From NCBI RefSeq assembly GCF_038622445.1, contig NZ_CP152019.1, positions 1,462,501-1,526,500 of the forward strand: a stretch of 64,000 bases of DNA, given 5' to 3'. Origin of the DNA: Sporosarcina sp. FSL K6-1522 (lineage in GTDB: Bacteria; Bacillota; Bacilli; Bacillales_A; Planococcaceae). Shown one piece after another: positions 1 through 9,617 of this stretch. Below the pieces are notes generated by a model. It saw only the letters and a list, made by a program, of their open reading frames with translations. It was not told the DNA's origin and made no database searches. A program made the translations under genes and the position numbers. How positions within the stretch are numbered: position 1 is the stretch's first letter; every line of letters begins with the position of its first letter.

Positions 1-26
1 TGGTTCGAGTCCACTTAGGCCCACCA
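1..26 (+). tRNA. tRNA-Ile, 3' end only
   Basis: The window opens inside a tRNA. The T-arm (GGTTCGAGTCC) and a 3' acceptor strand ending in an encoded CCA are visible. Its place just before tRNA-Ala in a 16S-23S spacer makes tRNA-Ile(GAU) the likely identity, but the anticodon lies outside the window. Confidence 0.75.
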
Positions 27-70
27 TAAAAAACTAAGTGAGTTTACTTAGAAAGTAAACATATATTTTC

Positions 71-146
71 GGGGCCTTAGCTCAGCTGGGAGAGCGCCTG
101 CCTTGCACGCAGGAGGTCAGCGGTTCGATCCCGCTAGGCTCCACCA
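71..146 (+). tRNA. tRNA-Ala(UGC)
   Basis: Complete cloverleaf with anticodon TGC in loop TTGCACG, acceptor GGGGCCT pairing with AGGCTCC, and encoded CCA. It lies in the 16S-23S spacer downstream of tRNA-Ile, the usual Bacillales arrangement. Confidence 0.97.
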
Positions 147-413
147 ATTATTTGTTCTTTGAAAACTGGATAAAACGACATTGATAGTAATAAATCAAGA
201 ATCAACCGAGTAAATGACTTTTGTGATTTACTTATGCAATACTTTTTAACGATTACAGGCGCATATCGCTATGCAATTGTAGTCACCCGAGGATTGCGAG
301 AAGCAAGCAGTGCTAGGAAGCGATGAAGTGAAGACCGGAACGTGCTAACGCACGTGAGAATCTGAACGGCTGAGCTGACAATGCAATGCGAAGCTTATCG
401 AAATCCGTATGAA
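147..413 (+). other. 16S-23S spacer with structured element
   Basis: Non-coding spacer between tRNA-Ala and 23S. Positions 299-402 hold a structured element. Its clearest hairpin is at 340-355 (stem ACGTGC, loop TAAC), and a second possible stem has CGA and TCG arms around 390-400. A diverged copy lies at 3957-4086 inside the downstream tRNA cluster, with compensatory base changes in the same hairpin. The spacer also presumably carries the box A and processing stems that flank 23S rRNA. Confidence 0.7.
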
Positions 414-3345
<2,932 letters not shown>

Positions 3346-3445
3346 TTAATTAAAAAGTGCACGGTTGGCTCGATTTGTGTAATACAATGTTGGTTTTATT
3401 CAGTTTTGAGCGAACAAAACAAAATAAATTATTTTGTTGAAACGC

Positions 3446-3474
3446 TTGCAATTACTTAGTGGATATGTTAAGAT
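3446..3474 (+). promoter_or_regulatory. Promoter-like sequence in 23S-5S spacer
   Basis: TTGCAA at 3446-3451 and TAAGAT at 3469-3474 are separated by exactly 17 nt, a fair sigma-A promoter match about 20 nt before 5S. It could give extra expression of 5S and the 16 downstream tRNAs. It could equally be chance in an AT-rich processing spacer. Confidence 0.35.
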
Positions 3475-3494
3475 AGTAATTGTCTTGTGAAAAT

Positions 3495-3613
3495 AGTCTA
3501 GTGATGATGGCGAAGAGGTCACACCCGTTCCCATACCGAACACGGAAGTTAAGCTCTTCAGCGCCGATGGTAGTTGGGGGTTCCCCCCTGCAAGAGTAGG
3601 ACATCGCTAGGCT
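3495..3613 (+). rRNA. rrf: 5S ribosomal RNA
   Basis: Contains the conserved core CACACCCGTTCCCATACCGA and AGTTAAGCTCTTCAGCGCC. The first and last about 12 nt pair (AGTCTAGTGATG with CATCGCTAGGCT, with G-U pairs), giving the helix I that fixes the ends to within 1-2 nt. Confidence 0.97.
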
Positions 3614-3658
3614 GTCATTCTCAGTATACATACAAAGCAGTATGACTTGTAGTATTAT

Positions 3659-3733
3659 TCCGCAGTAGCTCAGTGGTAGAGCAATCGGCTGTTAACCGAT
3701 CGGTCGTAGGTTCGAGTCCTACCTGCGGAGCCA
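3659..3733 (+). tRNA. tRNA-Asn(GUU)
   Basis: Acceptor TCCGCAG pairs with CTGCGGA. Anticodon GTT in loop CTGTTAA; CCA encoded. First tRNA of the 16-gene cluster after 5S. Confidence 0.97.
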
Positions 3734-3737
3734 TTTA

Positions 3738-3829
3738 GGAGAGCTGTCCGAGTGGCCGAAGGAGCACGATTGGAAATCGTGTAGGCGGCTAACGCTGTCT
3801 CAAGGGTTCAAATCCCTTGCTCTCCGCCA
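3738..3829 (+). tRNA. tRNA-Ser(GGA)
   Basis: Class II tRNA of 92 nt with a long variable arm, anticodon GGA in TTGGAAA, acceptor GGAGAGC pairing with GCTCTCC, and CCA encoded. Confidence 0.96.
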
Positions 3830-3858
3830 GTTAATCTAAAGCTTATCTCTTATAGTAT

Positions 3859-3933
3859 GGCCCCTTGGTCAAGCGGTTAAGACACCGCCCTTTCACGGCG
3901 GTAACACGGGTTCGAATCCCGTAGGGGTCACCA
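3859..3933 (+). tRNA. tRNA-Glu(UUC)
   Basis: Anticodon TTC in CTTTCAC, acceptor GGCCCCT pairing with AGGGGTC with one G-U pair, CCA encoded. Confidence 0.97.
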
Positions 3934-3956
3934 TTTTAGTCAAGAAATTCTATAGC

Positions 3957-4086
3957 TACTCCCGTTAAAATTGGGAGAAGTAAGCAGAACAAGGAAGCGA
4001 TTGAGTGAGGGAAGGAGCGTACAACAGTACGTGACTGACTGAACGATTGAAGATGACGCAGTAATGCGCCGCTTATCGCAATTATA
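3957..4086 (+). repeat. Structured spacer element, copy 2
   Basis: The gap between tRNA-Glu and tRNA-Val is about 160 nt, far longer than the other gaps in the cluster. It holds a diverged copy of the 16S-23S spacer element: the shared order is AAG(C/T)AAGCAG, GGAAGCGAT, a hairpin, then CGCTTATCG or AGCTTATCG. The hairpin here is CGTAC-AACA-GTACG at 4018-4031 against CGTGC-TAAC-GCACG at 341-354, a compensatory change. A 5-bp hairpin CTCCC/GGGAG precedes it at 3959-3976. Confidence 0.6.
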
Positions 4087-4091
4087 ACCCA

Positions 4092-4167
4092 GGAGGATTA
4101 GCTCAGCTGGGAGAGCACCTGCCTTACAAGCAGGGGGTCGGCGGTTCGAGCCCGTCATCCTCCACCA
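4092..4167 (+). tRNA. tRNA-Val(UAC)
   Basis: Anticodon TAC in CTTACAA, acceptor GGAGGAT pairing with ATCCTCC, CCA encoded. Confidence 0.97.
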
Positions 4168-4197
4168 TTTATTTTAAAAAGTTAGTAATAGTATTGT

Positions 4198-4272
<75 letters not shown>

Positions 4273-4275
4273 AAT

Positions 4276-4351
4276 GGTCCCGTGGTGTAGCGGTTAACAT
4301 GCCTGCCTGTCACGCAGGAGATCGCGGGTTCGATTCCCGTCGGGACCGCCA
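4276..4351 (+). tRNA. tRNA-Asp(GUC)
   Basis: Anticodon GTC in CTGTCAC, acceptor GGTCCCG pairing with CGGGACC, CCA encoded. Confidence 0.97.
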
Positions 4352-4376
4352 TTTTTTTAAAAAAGAATAATGATAT

Positions 4377-4449
4377 GGCTCAGTAGCTCAGTCGGTAGAG
4401 CAAAGGACTGAAAATCCTTGTGTCGGCGGTTCGATTCCGTCCTGAGCCA
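4377..4449 (+). tRNA. tRNA-Phe(GAA)
   Basis: Anticodon GAA in CTGAAAA, acceptor GGCTCAG pairing with CTGAGCC, discriminator A. The next bases are TCA, so CCA is not encoded and must be added by nucleotidyltransferase. Confidence 0.96.
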
Positions 4450-4466
4450 TCATTCAAATTCCACGT

Positions 4467-4539
<73 letters not shown>

Positions 4540-4554
4540 TCATACTTTATTTTT

Positions 4555-4639
4555 GGTGGGGTAGCGAAGTGGCTAAACGCGGCGGACTGTAAATCCGCTC
4601 CCTCCGGGTTCGGCGGTTCGAATCCGTCCCCCACCACCA
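4555..4639 (+). tRNA. tRNA-Tyr(GUA)
   Basis: Class II tRNA of 85 nt with a long variable arm, anticodon GTA in CTGTAAA, acceptor GGTGGGG pairing with CCCCACC, CCA encoded. Confidence 0.96.
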
Positions 4640-4646
4640 TTTTTGT

Positions 4647-4720
4647 AGGGGCATAGTTCAACGGTAGAATAGAGGTCTCCAAAACCTTTGGTGTGGGTTC
4701 GATTCCTACTGCCCCTGCCA
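4647..4720 (+). tRNA. tRNA-Trp(CCA)
   Basis: Anticodon CCA in CTCCAAA, acceptor AGGGGCA pairing with TGCCCCT, 3' CCA encoded. Confidence 0.97.
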
Positions 4721-4742
4721 TTTATCACTTTAATAAGATTAT

Positions 4743-4819
4743 GGCGATTGTGGCGAAGTGGTTAACGCATCGGATTGTGATTCCGACATTCGAGGGTTCG
4801 ATTCCCTTCAGTCGCCCCA
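4743..4819 (+). tRNA. tRNA-His(GUG), copy 1
   Basis: Anticodon GTG in TTGTGAT with the extra 5' G (G-1) opposite C73 that marks tRNA-His. Acceptor GCGATTG pairs with CAGTCGC. CCA encoded. A second copy follows 31 nt downstream. Confidence 0.96.
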
Positions 4820-4850
4820 TGATTTTTTTAAATAAAGTAATAGTTATAAT

Positions 4851-4927
4851 GGCGGGTGTGGCGAAGTGGTTAACGCATCGGATTGTGATTCCGACATTCG
4901 AGGGTTCGATTCCCTTCATCCGCCCCA
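4851..4927 (+). tRNA. tRNA-His(GUG), copy 2
   Basis: Identical in the body to copy 1, but the acceptor stem reads GCGGGTG/CATCCGC. The two differing base pairs changed on both strands, so the gene is a functional-looking tandem duplicate and not a decayed one. CCA encoded. Confidence 0.96.
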
Positions 4928-4936
4928 TTTAATTTT

Positions 4937-5008
4937 TGGGGTATAGCCAAGCGGTAAGGCAACGGACTTTGACTCCGTCATTCGTTGGTTCGAATCCAGC
5001 TACCCCAG
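4937..5008 (+). tRNA. tRNA-Gln(UUG)
   Basis: Anticodon TTG in TTTTGAC, acceptor TGGGGTA pairing with TACCCCA, discriminator G. CCA is not encoded (TTA follows). Confidence 0.96.
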
Positions 5009-5016
5009 TTAGTTTT

Positions 5017-5091
5017 GCGGAAGTAGTTCAGTGGTAGAATACGACCTTGCCAAGGTCGGGGTCGCGGGTTCGAATCCCGTCTTCCGCTCCA
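5017..5091 (+). tRNA. tRNA-Gly(GCC)
   Basis: Anticodon GCC in TTGCCAA, acceptor GCGGAAG pairing with CTTCCGC, CCA encoded. Confidence 0.97.
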
Positions 5092-5101
5092 CTTTTTCTA
5101 C

Positions 5102-5175
5102 GGCGGCATAGCCAAGCGGTAAGGCACGGGTCTGCAACACCCTTACCACCGGTTCGATTCCGGTTGCCGCCTCCA
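5102..5175 (+). tRNA. tRNA-Cys(GCA)
   Basis: Anticodon GCA in CTGCAAC, acceptor GGCGGCA pairing with TGCCGCC, CCA encoded. Confidence 0.96.
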
Positions 5176-5213
5176 ATTTTATTAGCTGCTATCTGTAAAA
5201 TGAATATGATTAT

Positions 5214-5294
5214 GCCCGAGTGGTGGAATGGCAGACACGTCGCACTCAAAATGCGATGCCGCGAGGCGTGCCGGTTCAAGTCCGGCCTCGGGTA
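5214..5294 (+). tRNA. tRNA-Leu(CAA)
   Basis: Class II tRNA with variable arm, anticodon CAA in CTCAAAA, acceptor GCCCGAG pairing with CTCGGGT. CCA is not encoded (TCA follows). Last gene of the cluster. Confidence 0.95.
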
Positions 5295-5300
5295 TCAAGT

Positions 5301-5331
5301 AAAAAGACATAACTTCGGTTATGTCTTTTTT
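5301..5331 (+). terminator. Terminator of the rRNA-tRNA operon
   Basis: AAAAAGACATAAC, loop TTCG, GTTATGTC and a run of six T: a strong rho-independent terminator 7 nt after tRNA-Leu. Confidence 0.95.
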
Positions 5332-5450
5332 CGTTTATAAAGTTAGAAAGAGAAGACTTTTAATTATCTCATCTGTCACTACTCATGGAGTGGTGGCATT
5401 TTTGGTTTAATGCAATGATATAATTATTTGTAGAAAAATGTAAAGAGGAT

Positions 5451-5801
5451 GTGTTTAACATTATGAAATGTTTTTGTGCACCAGGAGAGGTTTATGAGTT
5501 GAAGATAGAGGGAGAGGTAAGTGCTGATCCCGTATGGTGTGCTGAATGTATGCGCAATTTGGATTTAGAGGAGCTTCCAATTTCACATGGATTAAAAACT
5601 CGATTACGGGAATGGATGCTGCGGTATGGTGAATGGATTGATTGGGAAAAGGATAGGATTGTGTCCAATGGAATTGAGCTTGAGATGATACATAATAAGC
5701 AAGGTAAGAAGTTAACAGAGGAAGTTCAAAAAGAAATTGGGGAGAAATATGATGTTTACTTTTCACCGGCTCGAATGGCTAGTACTTATCATTCCATCTA
5801 A
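5451..5801 (+). CDS. Small Cys-containing protein of unknown function
   Basis: I do not recognise the family. The 116-residue product has a CFC motif at about residues 6-8 and WCAEC at about 29-33, which could form a small metal-binding knuckle, followed by a charged, soluble remainder. There is no signal peptide or membrane segment. The start is uncertain: GTG at 5451 sits only 2 nt after AAGAGG, while ATG at 5463 lies 14 nt from it. It is 17 nt upstream of the DUF3885-type gene and probably shares its transcript. Pairing with a DUF3885 protein suggests a small accessory module; no catalytic role can be assigned. Confidence 0.7.
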   Translation: MFNIMKCFCAPGEVYELKIEGEVSADPVWCAECMRNLDLEELPISHGLKTRLREWMLRYGEWIDWEKDRIVSNGIELEMIHNKQGKKLTEEVQKEIGEKYDVYFSPARMASTYHSI

Positions 5802-5818
5802 AGTGAAGGAGGAATTCA

Positions 5819-6727
5819 ATGGTTTTATTTGAGCAATTAAAAAATCAGTCAAAATATTGGATTCGGTTTGAGTTGGGCTTGTCTCAGTTAGAAGAAAAGG
5901 ATTATTTTAATGAGGTATATCATCGTGCAAAATCGATTTTTCATTATATGTTTGGAACGAATGATGAAATGTTGCTTGTGTTCTCAACCGATACTCATAT
6001 CGCTGAGAGAAGAGAGTTACCGGCTATCAAACGCTTTCTAAGAAATAAAAAGTTGATATACGGTTTAACGCATGAGACCATTCCATTTGAATATGACGAA
6101 GAGGATATGACGACGACTCGATATGGTCTAAAGGTTAAAAAGGAAGATCTATTTGTAGACTATATAATTCGGGCATTAGGTAACAAACAATCTCATAGGA
6201 AGCCGCGGATAGACGCAAACCTCTATATCGTTAATTTGACGAGACAAACGCTATTTCACATGTATGATGAGCGTGGTTGCGATGTTTATAGTTTGAAAAA
6301 AGAGGAGTTACTACCCTTATACCGTGAATCAAGAAAATGGATATTAGATTATAATCGAATTGAGATTGATCGGAATTTTGGAGAAGGGTTGTTCAATTGT
6401 TTTGAAAAGCCAGTAGGGTTGGCACAGCGAGAGAGAAGAAATAAGCAACAAGTTCAAGAAACCAAAATTAATTTGTATGAGGATAACACATGTCATATCA
6501 CGCATGAGCTTGAAATACCTAAGGAATATGTTGAAGAATGTCTAACGGATATGCAACAAACAGGGTTTCAAATTGTGATTGATAGTGAACATGATTATTC
6601 AATCATTCTCAAAGCCATGAAAACGGAAGCGCTGGCACTGATTGATTATCAAACGGAACTAATGTGTTTATATGCAAAAAAGCATTGCGGTCAGTATAAG
6701 GGATGGTCAATCATAAAAGCTTTTTAA
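5819..6727 (+). CDS. DUF3885-domain protein with extra C-terminal domain
   Basis: 302 residues. The first about 200 resemble the DUF3885 family of Bacillales: an aromatic RFELG start, FNEVYHRAKSIF, the segment LIYGLTHETIPFEYD, and a conserved block near 150-190 (LFHMYDERGCDVYS, WILDYNRIEID). The last about 85 residues form a separate alpha/beta domain ending in GQYKGWS. This faintly recalls the RNase E inhibitor RraB fold, but that link is a guess. It is preceded by AAGGAGG and overlaps nothing. Function of DUF3885 is not established to my knowledge. Soluble cytoplasmic protein, no signal peptide. Confidence 0.8.
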   Translation: MVLFEQLKNQSKYWIRFELGLSQLEEKDYFNEVYHRAKSIFHYMFGTNDEMLLVFSTDTHIAERRELPAIKRFLRNKKLIYGLTHETIPFEYDEEDMTTTRYGLKVKKEDLFVDYIIRALGNKQSHRKPRIDANLYIVNLTRQTLFHMYDERGCDVYSLKKEELLPLYRESRKWILDYNRIEIDRNFGEGLFNCFEKPVGLAQRERRNKQQVQETKINLYEDNTCHITHELEIPKEYVEECLTDMQQTGFQIVIDSEHDYSIILKAMKTEALALIDYQTELMCLYAKKHCGQYKGWSIIKAF

Positions 6728-6744
6728 AAGATGGAGGAACAGTG

Positions 6745-7197
6745 ATGCCGTTAATTGAACATAGAGAATTCGTCCAAGCTCCTATCGAACGCTGCTTTGA
6801 TCTTGCGAGGGATGTAGAGACTCACACGCGGACAACAGGGAAGACGCAGGAGAAGGCTGTTGGTGGGGTTACGATGGGGTTATTGCAGGCTGGGGATGTC
6901 GTGACATGGGAAGCAGTCCATTTGGGTGTCAGGCAAAGGTTGACGGCGAAAGTGACGGTTATGAATAGGCCATATTCCTTTGAAGATATCATGGTGAAGG
7001 GGGCTTTCCATTCCTTTCATCATATTCATGAGTTTATAGAGCAGGGGAATGGGACGGTAATGATTGATCGTTTTCAATATCGTTCCCCATTTGGGCCGAT
7101 TGGTGTTATCGCGGATAAGTTATTTCTGGAAAGTTATATGCGCAAGTTTCTAGTGAATCGTGCAAAGGCTTTGAAAGAAATTGCGGAAAGTATGTAA
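6745..7197 (+). CDS. SRPBCC (START-like) ligand-binding family protein
   Basis: 150 residues from ATG at 6745, chosen because GGAGGAAC lies 5-12 nt before it; the frame is open further upstream inside the previous gene. Pattern HREFVQAPIERCFDLARDVETH at the N-terminus, a central TWEAVHLGVRQRLTAKVTV strand pair and a C-terminal amphipathic helix fit the polyketide cyclase/START-like helix-grip fold. Bacillales homologues are often annotated as cell-division inhibitor-like or ligand-binding proteins; the ligand is unknown. A terminator follows directly. Confidence 0.8.
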   Translation: MPLIEHREFVQAPIERCFDLARDVETHTRTTGKTQEKAVGGVTMGLLQAGDVVTWEAVHLGVRQRLTAKVTVMNRPYSFEDIMVKGAFHSFHHIHEFIEQGNGTVMIDRFQYRSPFGPIGVIADKLFLESYMRKFLVNRAKALKEIAESM

Positions 7198-7201
7198 TGT
7201 A

Positions 7202-7239
7202 AACGCTACCTTCATTTTAAAATGAAAGTAGCGTTTTTT
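7202..7239 (+). terminator. Terminator after SRPBCC gene
   Basis: AACGCTAC-C-TTCATTT pairs with AAATGAA-A-GTAGCGTT followed by six T. It separates the SRPBCC transcript from the sigma-factor operon. Confidence 0.9.
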
Positions 7240-7264
7240 GTAATATTGTATAGCGTAAATCGTC
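7239..7264 (+). promoter_or_regulatory. Possible autoregulated ECF promoter
   Basis: TGTAAT and CGTC are separated by 16 nt, 26 nt upstream of the sigma-factor GTG start. The CGTC -10 element is typical of ECF promoters; the -35 match is weak, so this is only a candidate. Confidence 0.25.
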
Positions 7265-7289
7265 TAATGAGTAAAGGAGGGGAAATCGT

Positions 7290-7835
7290 GTGGCGAACCA
7301 TTCAATTGAGGATTGGTTTCAATTGTACGAAAGGGATATCACGAGCTTTTTGACGTACTATACAGGCTCCGTGGATGTTGAGGATCTCGTACAAGAAACC
7401 TTTCTGATTGCGATGAAGAAAATGCCTAGTCTTCAAGCACAGTCCCATCCGAAAACGTGGCTTATTTCTATCGCAAGAAATCGTGTGATCGATCATTATC
7501 GTAGAAGGAAAGTATGGGAGAGAATTAAACATATTGTTTTTAGAGAACAACCACTTTCGAATGCGTTAGAAGAACAGACCATCATCAATCAGGATATCGC
7601 TCAATTGTACAAGGCCATTCACCAACTACCTCCTCGCTATAAAGAGGTTGTCATCCTGAGAGGTATTTTGGAACTGCCAGCTAAAGAAGTGAGTGAAGTA
7701 TTAAAAACCAATGTTAATCATGTAAATGTCCTGTTTCATCGATCCTTAAAAAAATTAAAAGACTTATTAGTGGAGGAGGGGGTAACTAATGAAGGAAATA
7801 GAAAACGTACAGGAAAATCTGAAAAGCCTTCCTAA
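7290..7835 (+). CDS. ECF-type RNA polymerase sigma factor
   Basis: 181 residues from a GTG start with AAAGGAGGGG 7-8 nt upstream. Region 2 is seen at about residues 15-70 (DVEDLVQETFLIAMKKM, then TWLISIARNRVIDHYRR) and region 4 at about 110-160 (LPPRYKEVVILRGILELP, then KTNVNHVNVLFHRSLKKL). It directs core RNA polymerase to a small regulon, normally held by a membrane anti-sigma factor. The downstream gene overlaps its 3' end by 47 nt and has one membrane segment, the usual position of that anti-sigma factor. That partner is interrupted by a stop codon, so the control of this sigma factor may be altered. Confidence 0.93.
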   Translation: MANHSIEDWFQLYERDITSFLTYYTGSVDVEDLVQETFLIAMKKMPSLQAQSHPKTWLISIARNRVIDHYRRRKVWERIKHIVFREQPLSNALEEQTIINQDIAQLYKAIHQLPPRYKEVVILRGILELPAKEVSEVLKTNVNHVNVLFHRSLKKLKDLLVEEGVTNEGNRKRTGKSEKPS

Positions 7836-8682
7836 ACATACATTGAATGAAGGGCAGAAAGAAAATATTATCCGAGCTTTGCGGAAGAAAACAACATCTA
7901 ATAAGCGGGTACAGTTTACTAAACCACTTATGGCATTTGCTTTGCTATGTGCGACAGTGTTTGTCCTTGTACTATCCAGTGATAATGGATTGCGGCATTT
8001 ATTTCAACTGCAAGTGTCACTGACTGTGTAGCAAGCAGAAGTCTTCAACGTATCACATAACCAACAAGTGATAGGCGTTGAAGGAAAGGTGGGGATGCTA
8101 GGTGGCGGGCAGTTTGTAGCAGATGATGCAAGAAGAGGGGCGAAAATGATGCTGTACTTTTGGGGAGATCCATCGGTACTTGCAGGAAAAAACTTTAGAG
8201 TAGAAGCTAGGAATACTTACAATGAAAAAATTAAAATGTCTGAAGGGGTTTTCGATGATTTTCTATTTGGTGAAGATGTTCAACAAGTATTGACGAGTTT
8301 TCAACCATTTTCGAGAGAAGGGGAATGGCAACTCTCTTTTCTTGTAGATAATCAATTATTTACAGAATTCCTGATTGAAGTCCTTCCACCACTTCCCAAG
8401 GCGGAACAATATACGTTAATTGACCATCCAATGGAACTGATAGTCGGTAAGGAAACTGAAGTATATATTGAAAGTACTATGGACAATGGGAAGGAAATAA
8501 AAGTGAAATTACTTAATAACAAAGGAAATATTGTTTCTGAACATGTTTTCATGCAGGATGGTACATTTAGCGGGGCAGCAGGGGGAGATATTTATCAGTA
8601 TCGTGGAAATTTATATTTTCCAGGGCAAGGCACCTGGAATTTGCTAATAGATGGTAAGAAAACAAAGCCCTTCAAAAATTGA
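7789..8682 (+). pseudogene. Membrane partner (putative anti-sigma) split by in-frame amber
   Basis: Reading starts at ATG 7789 after GGAGGAGGGGG. The first 80 codons give a charged cytoplasmic segment, then a membrane helix at about residues 47-64 (PLMAFALLCATVFVLVL). A TAG codon at 8029-8031 then stops translation. The same frame stays open for 216 more codons to 8682, encoding an extracytoplasmic beta-rich domain with no further fault. One transition (CAG to TAG) would explain this, and no frame change is needed. An internal GTG at 8068 has no good ribosome site. The second half resembles secreted domains found beside Bacillales ECF sigma factors (possibly DUF4871-like; unsure). It could be a pseudogene, a real truncation, or an assembly error. 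Confidence 0.75.
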
Positions 8683-8686
8683 GTAT

Positions 8687-8835
8687 CAATTACGCCTTGG
8701 CGTAATTGCGTCCAGATTTTTTCGAGCTCGCTCGAAAAGCTCCTCTAAAAAATCTGTGACATCCGCCGGAGGCTTTATCTTCGTTCAGCCGGTGTTTGAA
8801 CAATCACTGAACAGGAAATAAAACGCATTCATCTC
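8687..8835 (+). repeat. Multi-hairpin intergenic repeat
   Basis: Perfect 10-bp palindrome CAATTACGCC-TT-GGCGTAATTG at 8687-8708, then a long imperfect inverted repeat with arms CAGATTTTTT (8713-8722) and AAAAAATCTG (8747-8756) enclosing GAGC/GCTC, then a GC-rich tail with CCGCCGG and GCCGG. No coding potential. It looks like one of the dispersed palindromic elements of Planococcaceae; family membership is inferred. Confidence 0.55.
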
Positions 8836-8839
8836 ACCA

Positions 8840-8860
8840 CCTATCGAGGTGGGAGTTTTC
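8840..8860 (+). terminator. Small hairpin with T-rich tail
   Basis: CACCTA-TCG-AGGTGGGAGTTTTC region: CCACCT pairs with AGGTGG and is followed by GAGTTTTCT. Weak terminator candidate. Confidence 0.35.
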
Positions 8861-8878
8861 TGCTGAATGAAGATAAAC

Positions 8879-8920
8879 AAAATCGCTCCTTGCCGCTAAA
8901 ACGGAAGGAGCGATTTTCAT
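8879..8920 (+). terminator. Strong hairpin, likely terminator
   Basis: AAAATCGCTCCTT, a 13-nt loop, and AAGGAGCGATTTT form a 13-bp stem ending in TTTTC. It would end transcripts from the sigma-factor operon; it is symmetric enough to act on both strands. Confidence 0.75.
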
Positions 8921-8923
8921 AGG

Positions 8924-9050
8924 GTGGGGCCGGGTGAAACGACACTAATTGGGAGGGAATTGCATTTGCCCTAGTTGGTCATTGGGGATTGGTCACAAAG
9001 TAAATGGGAATTGGTCATTGGTTTGCCAACATTTAAATTGAGGGCCCCAC
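8924..9050. repeat. Inverted-repeat-bounded non-coding element
   Basis: The segment is bounded by GTGGGGCC (8924-8931) and GGCCCCAC (9043-9050). Inside, ATTGGTCA occurs as near-copies around 8974, 8988 and 9010. There is no ORF. The layout is that of a small palindrome-ended repeat. Confidence 0.4.
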
Positions 9051-9056
9051 TCTATG

Positions 9057-9085
9057 CCTTGAAAAGGAGTCTCACCTTTTCAAGG
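9057..9085 (-). terminator. Perfect 11-bp hairpin after DIP1984 gene
   Basis: CCTTGAAAAGG, 7-nt loop, CCTTTTCAAGG, immediately past the stop of the minus-strand gene at 9089. It lacks a T-run on the minus strand, so it may act as an RNA 3'-end stabiliser more than as a terminator. Confidence 0.5.
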
Positions 9086-9088
9086 ATA

Positions 9089-9604
9089 TCAGAAGTATTT
9101 ACTGTCATCGAAAGCTAAGGTAATCGAGTAGTTTTTCGCATTGATGAGGTTCGATAATTTATGTGCATCTTTTTCTAGTTGTAAGGATTTCACGCGATAG
9201 TCTTCCGGATTGAAAAGGGCGACGCGGTAGATGGTAGTGCTTTCTGAGTAACCGTATTGAATTTCTTCTTTTTCGGCTGTAGAGAGCTCTTTATAGAAGC
9301 GAGCTTTCGCACGTAATTGTGTGGCGAGTTCAATCGCTTCTACAATGGCGAGCTGTTGTCCTTGGAAGTCGATTGTATGGTCAATATTGGCGCGGTACAT
9401 CAGACGATCGAGTACACGGCTATCCAGACGTACTTCATCCAATTCAGTTTCAACATGCCCAAGGGTACGTGGTCCTTGTTCAGGCGTGTTGCCCTTTTCA
9501 ATCGTCGTAAAGGCGACGCGTCTCATTTCATCCTCAAGTTCATGGATTCGCTTTGTCAAAACACTTTTGAGTTTTACAGCTTCAGCGAGTGTAATGTTCG
9601 CCAT
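9089..9604 (-). CDS. DIP1984-family protein
   Basis: 171 residues, largely helical, beginning MANITLAEAVKLKSVLTKRI, with EQGPRTLGHVETELDEV in the middle. The N-terminal helix and the conserved Leu/Arg pattern fit the DIP1984 (septicolysin-like) family of small cytoplasmic proteins. No enzyme function is established for the family as far as I know. It follows the B3/B4-domain gene by 13 nt and is co-transcribed. Start ATG has AGGGGGA upstream. Confidence 0.8.
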   Translation of the reverse strand: MANITLAEAVKLKSVLTKRIHELEDEMRRVAFTTIEKGNTPEQGPRTLGHVETELDEVRLDSRVLDRLMYRANIDHTIDFQGQQLAIVEAIELATQLRAKARFYKELSTAEKEEIQYGYSESTTIYRVALFNPEDYRVKSLQLEKDAHKLSNLINAKNYSITLAFDDSKYF

Positions 9605-9617
9605 CTAGTCATTCCCC

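Noticed and set aside
5451..8682. Genomic island or prophage inserted at the tRNA cluster
   Set aside because: No integrase, no attachment-site duplication of the tRNA-Leu 3' end and no phage genes were found; the genes look like ordinary Bacillales genes.
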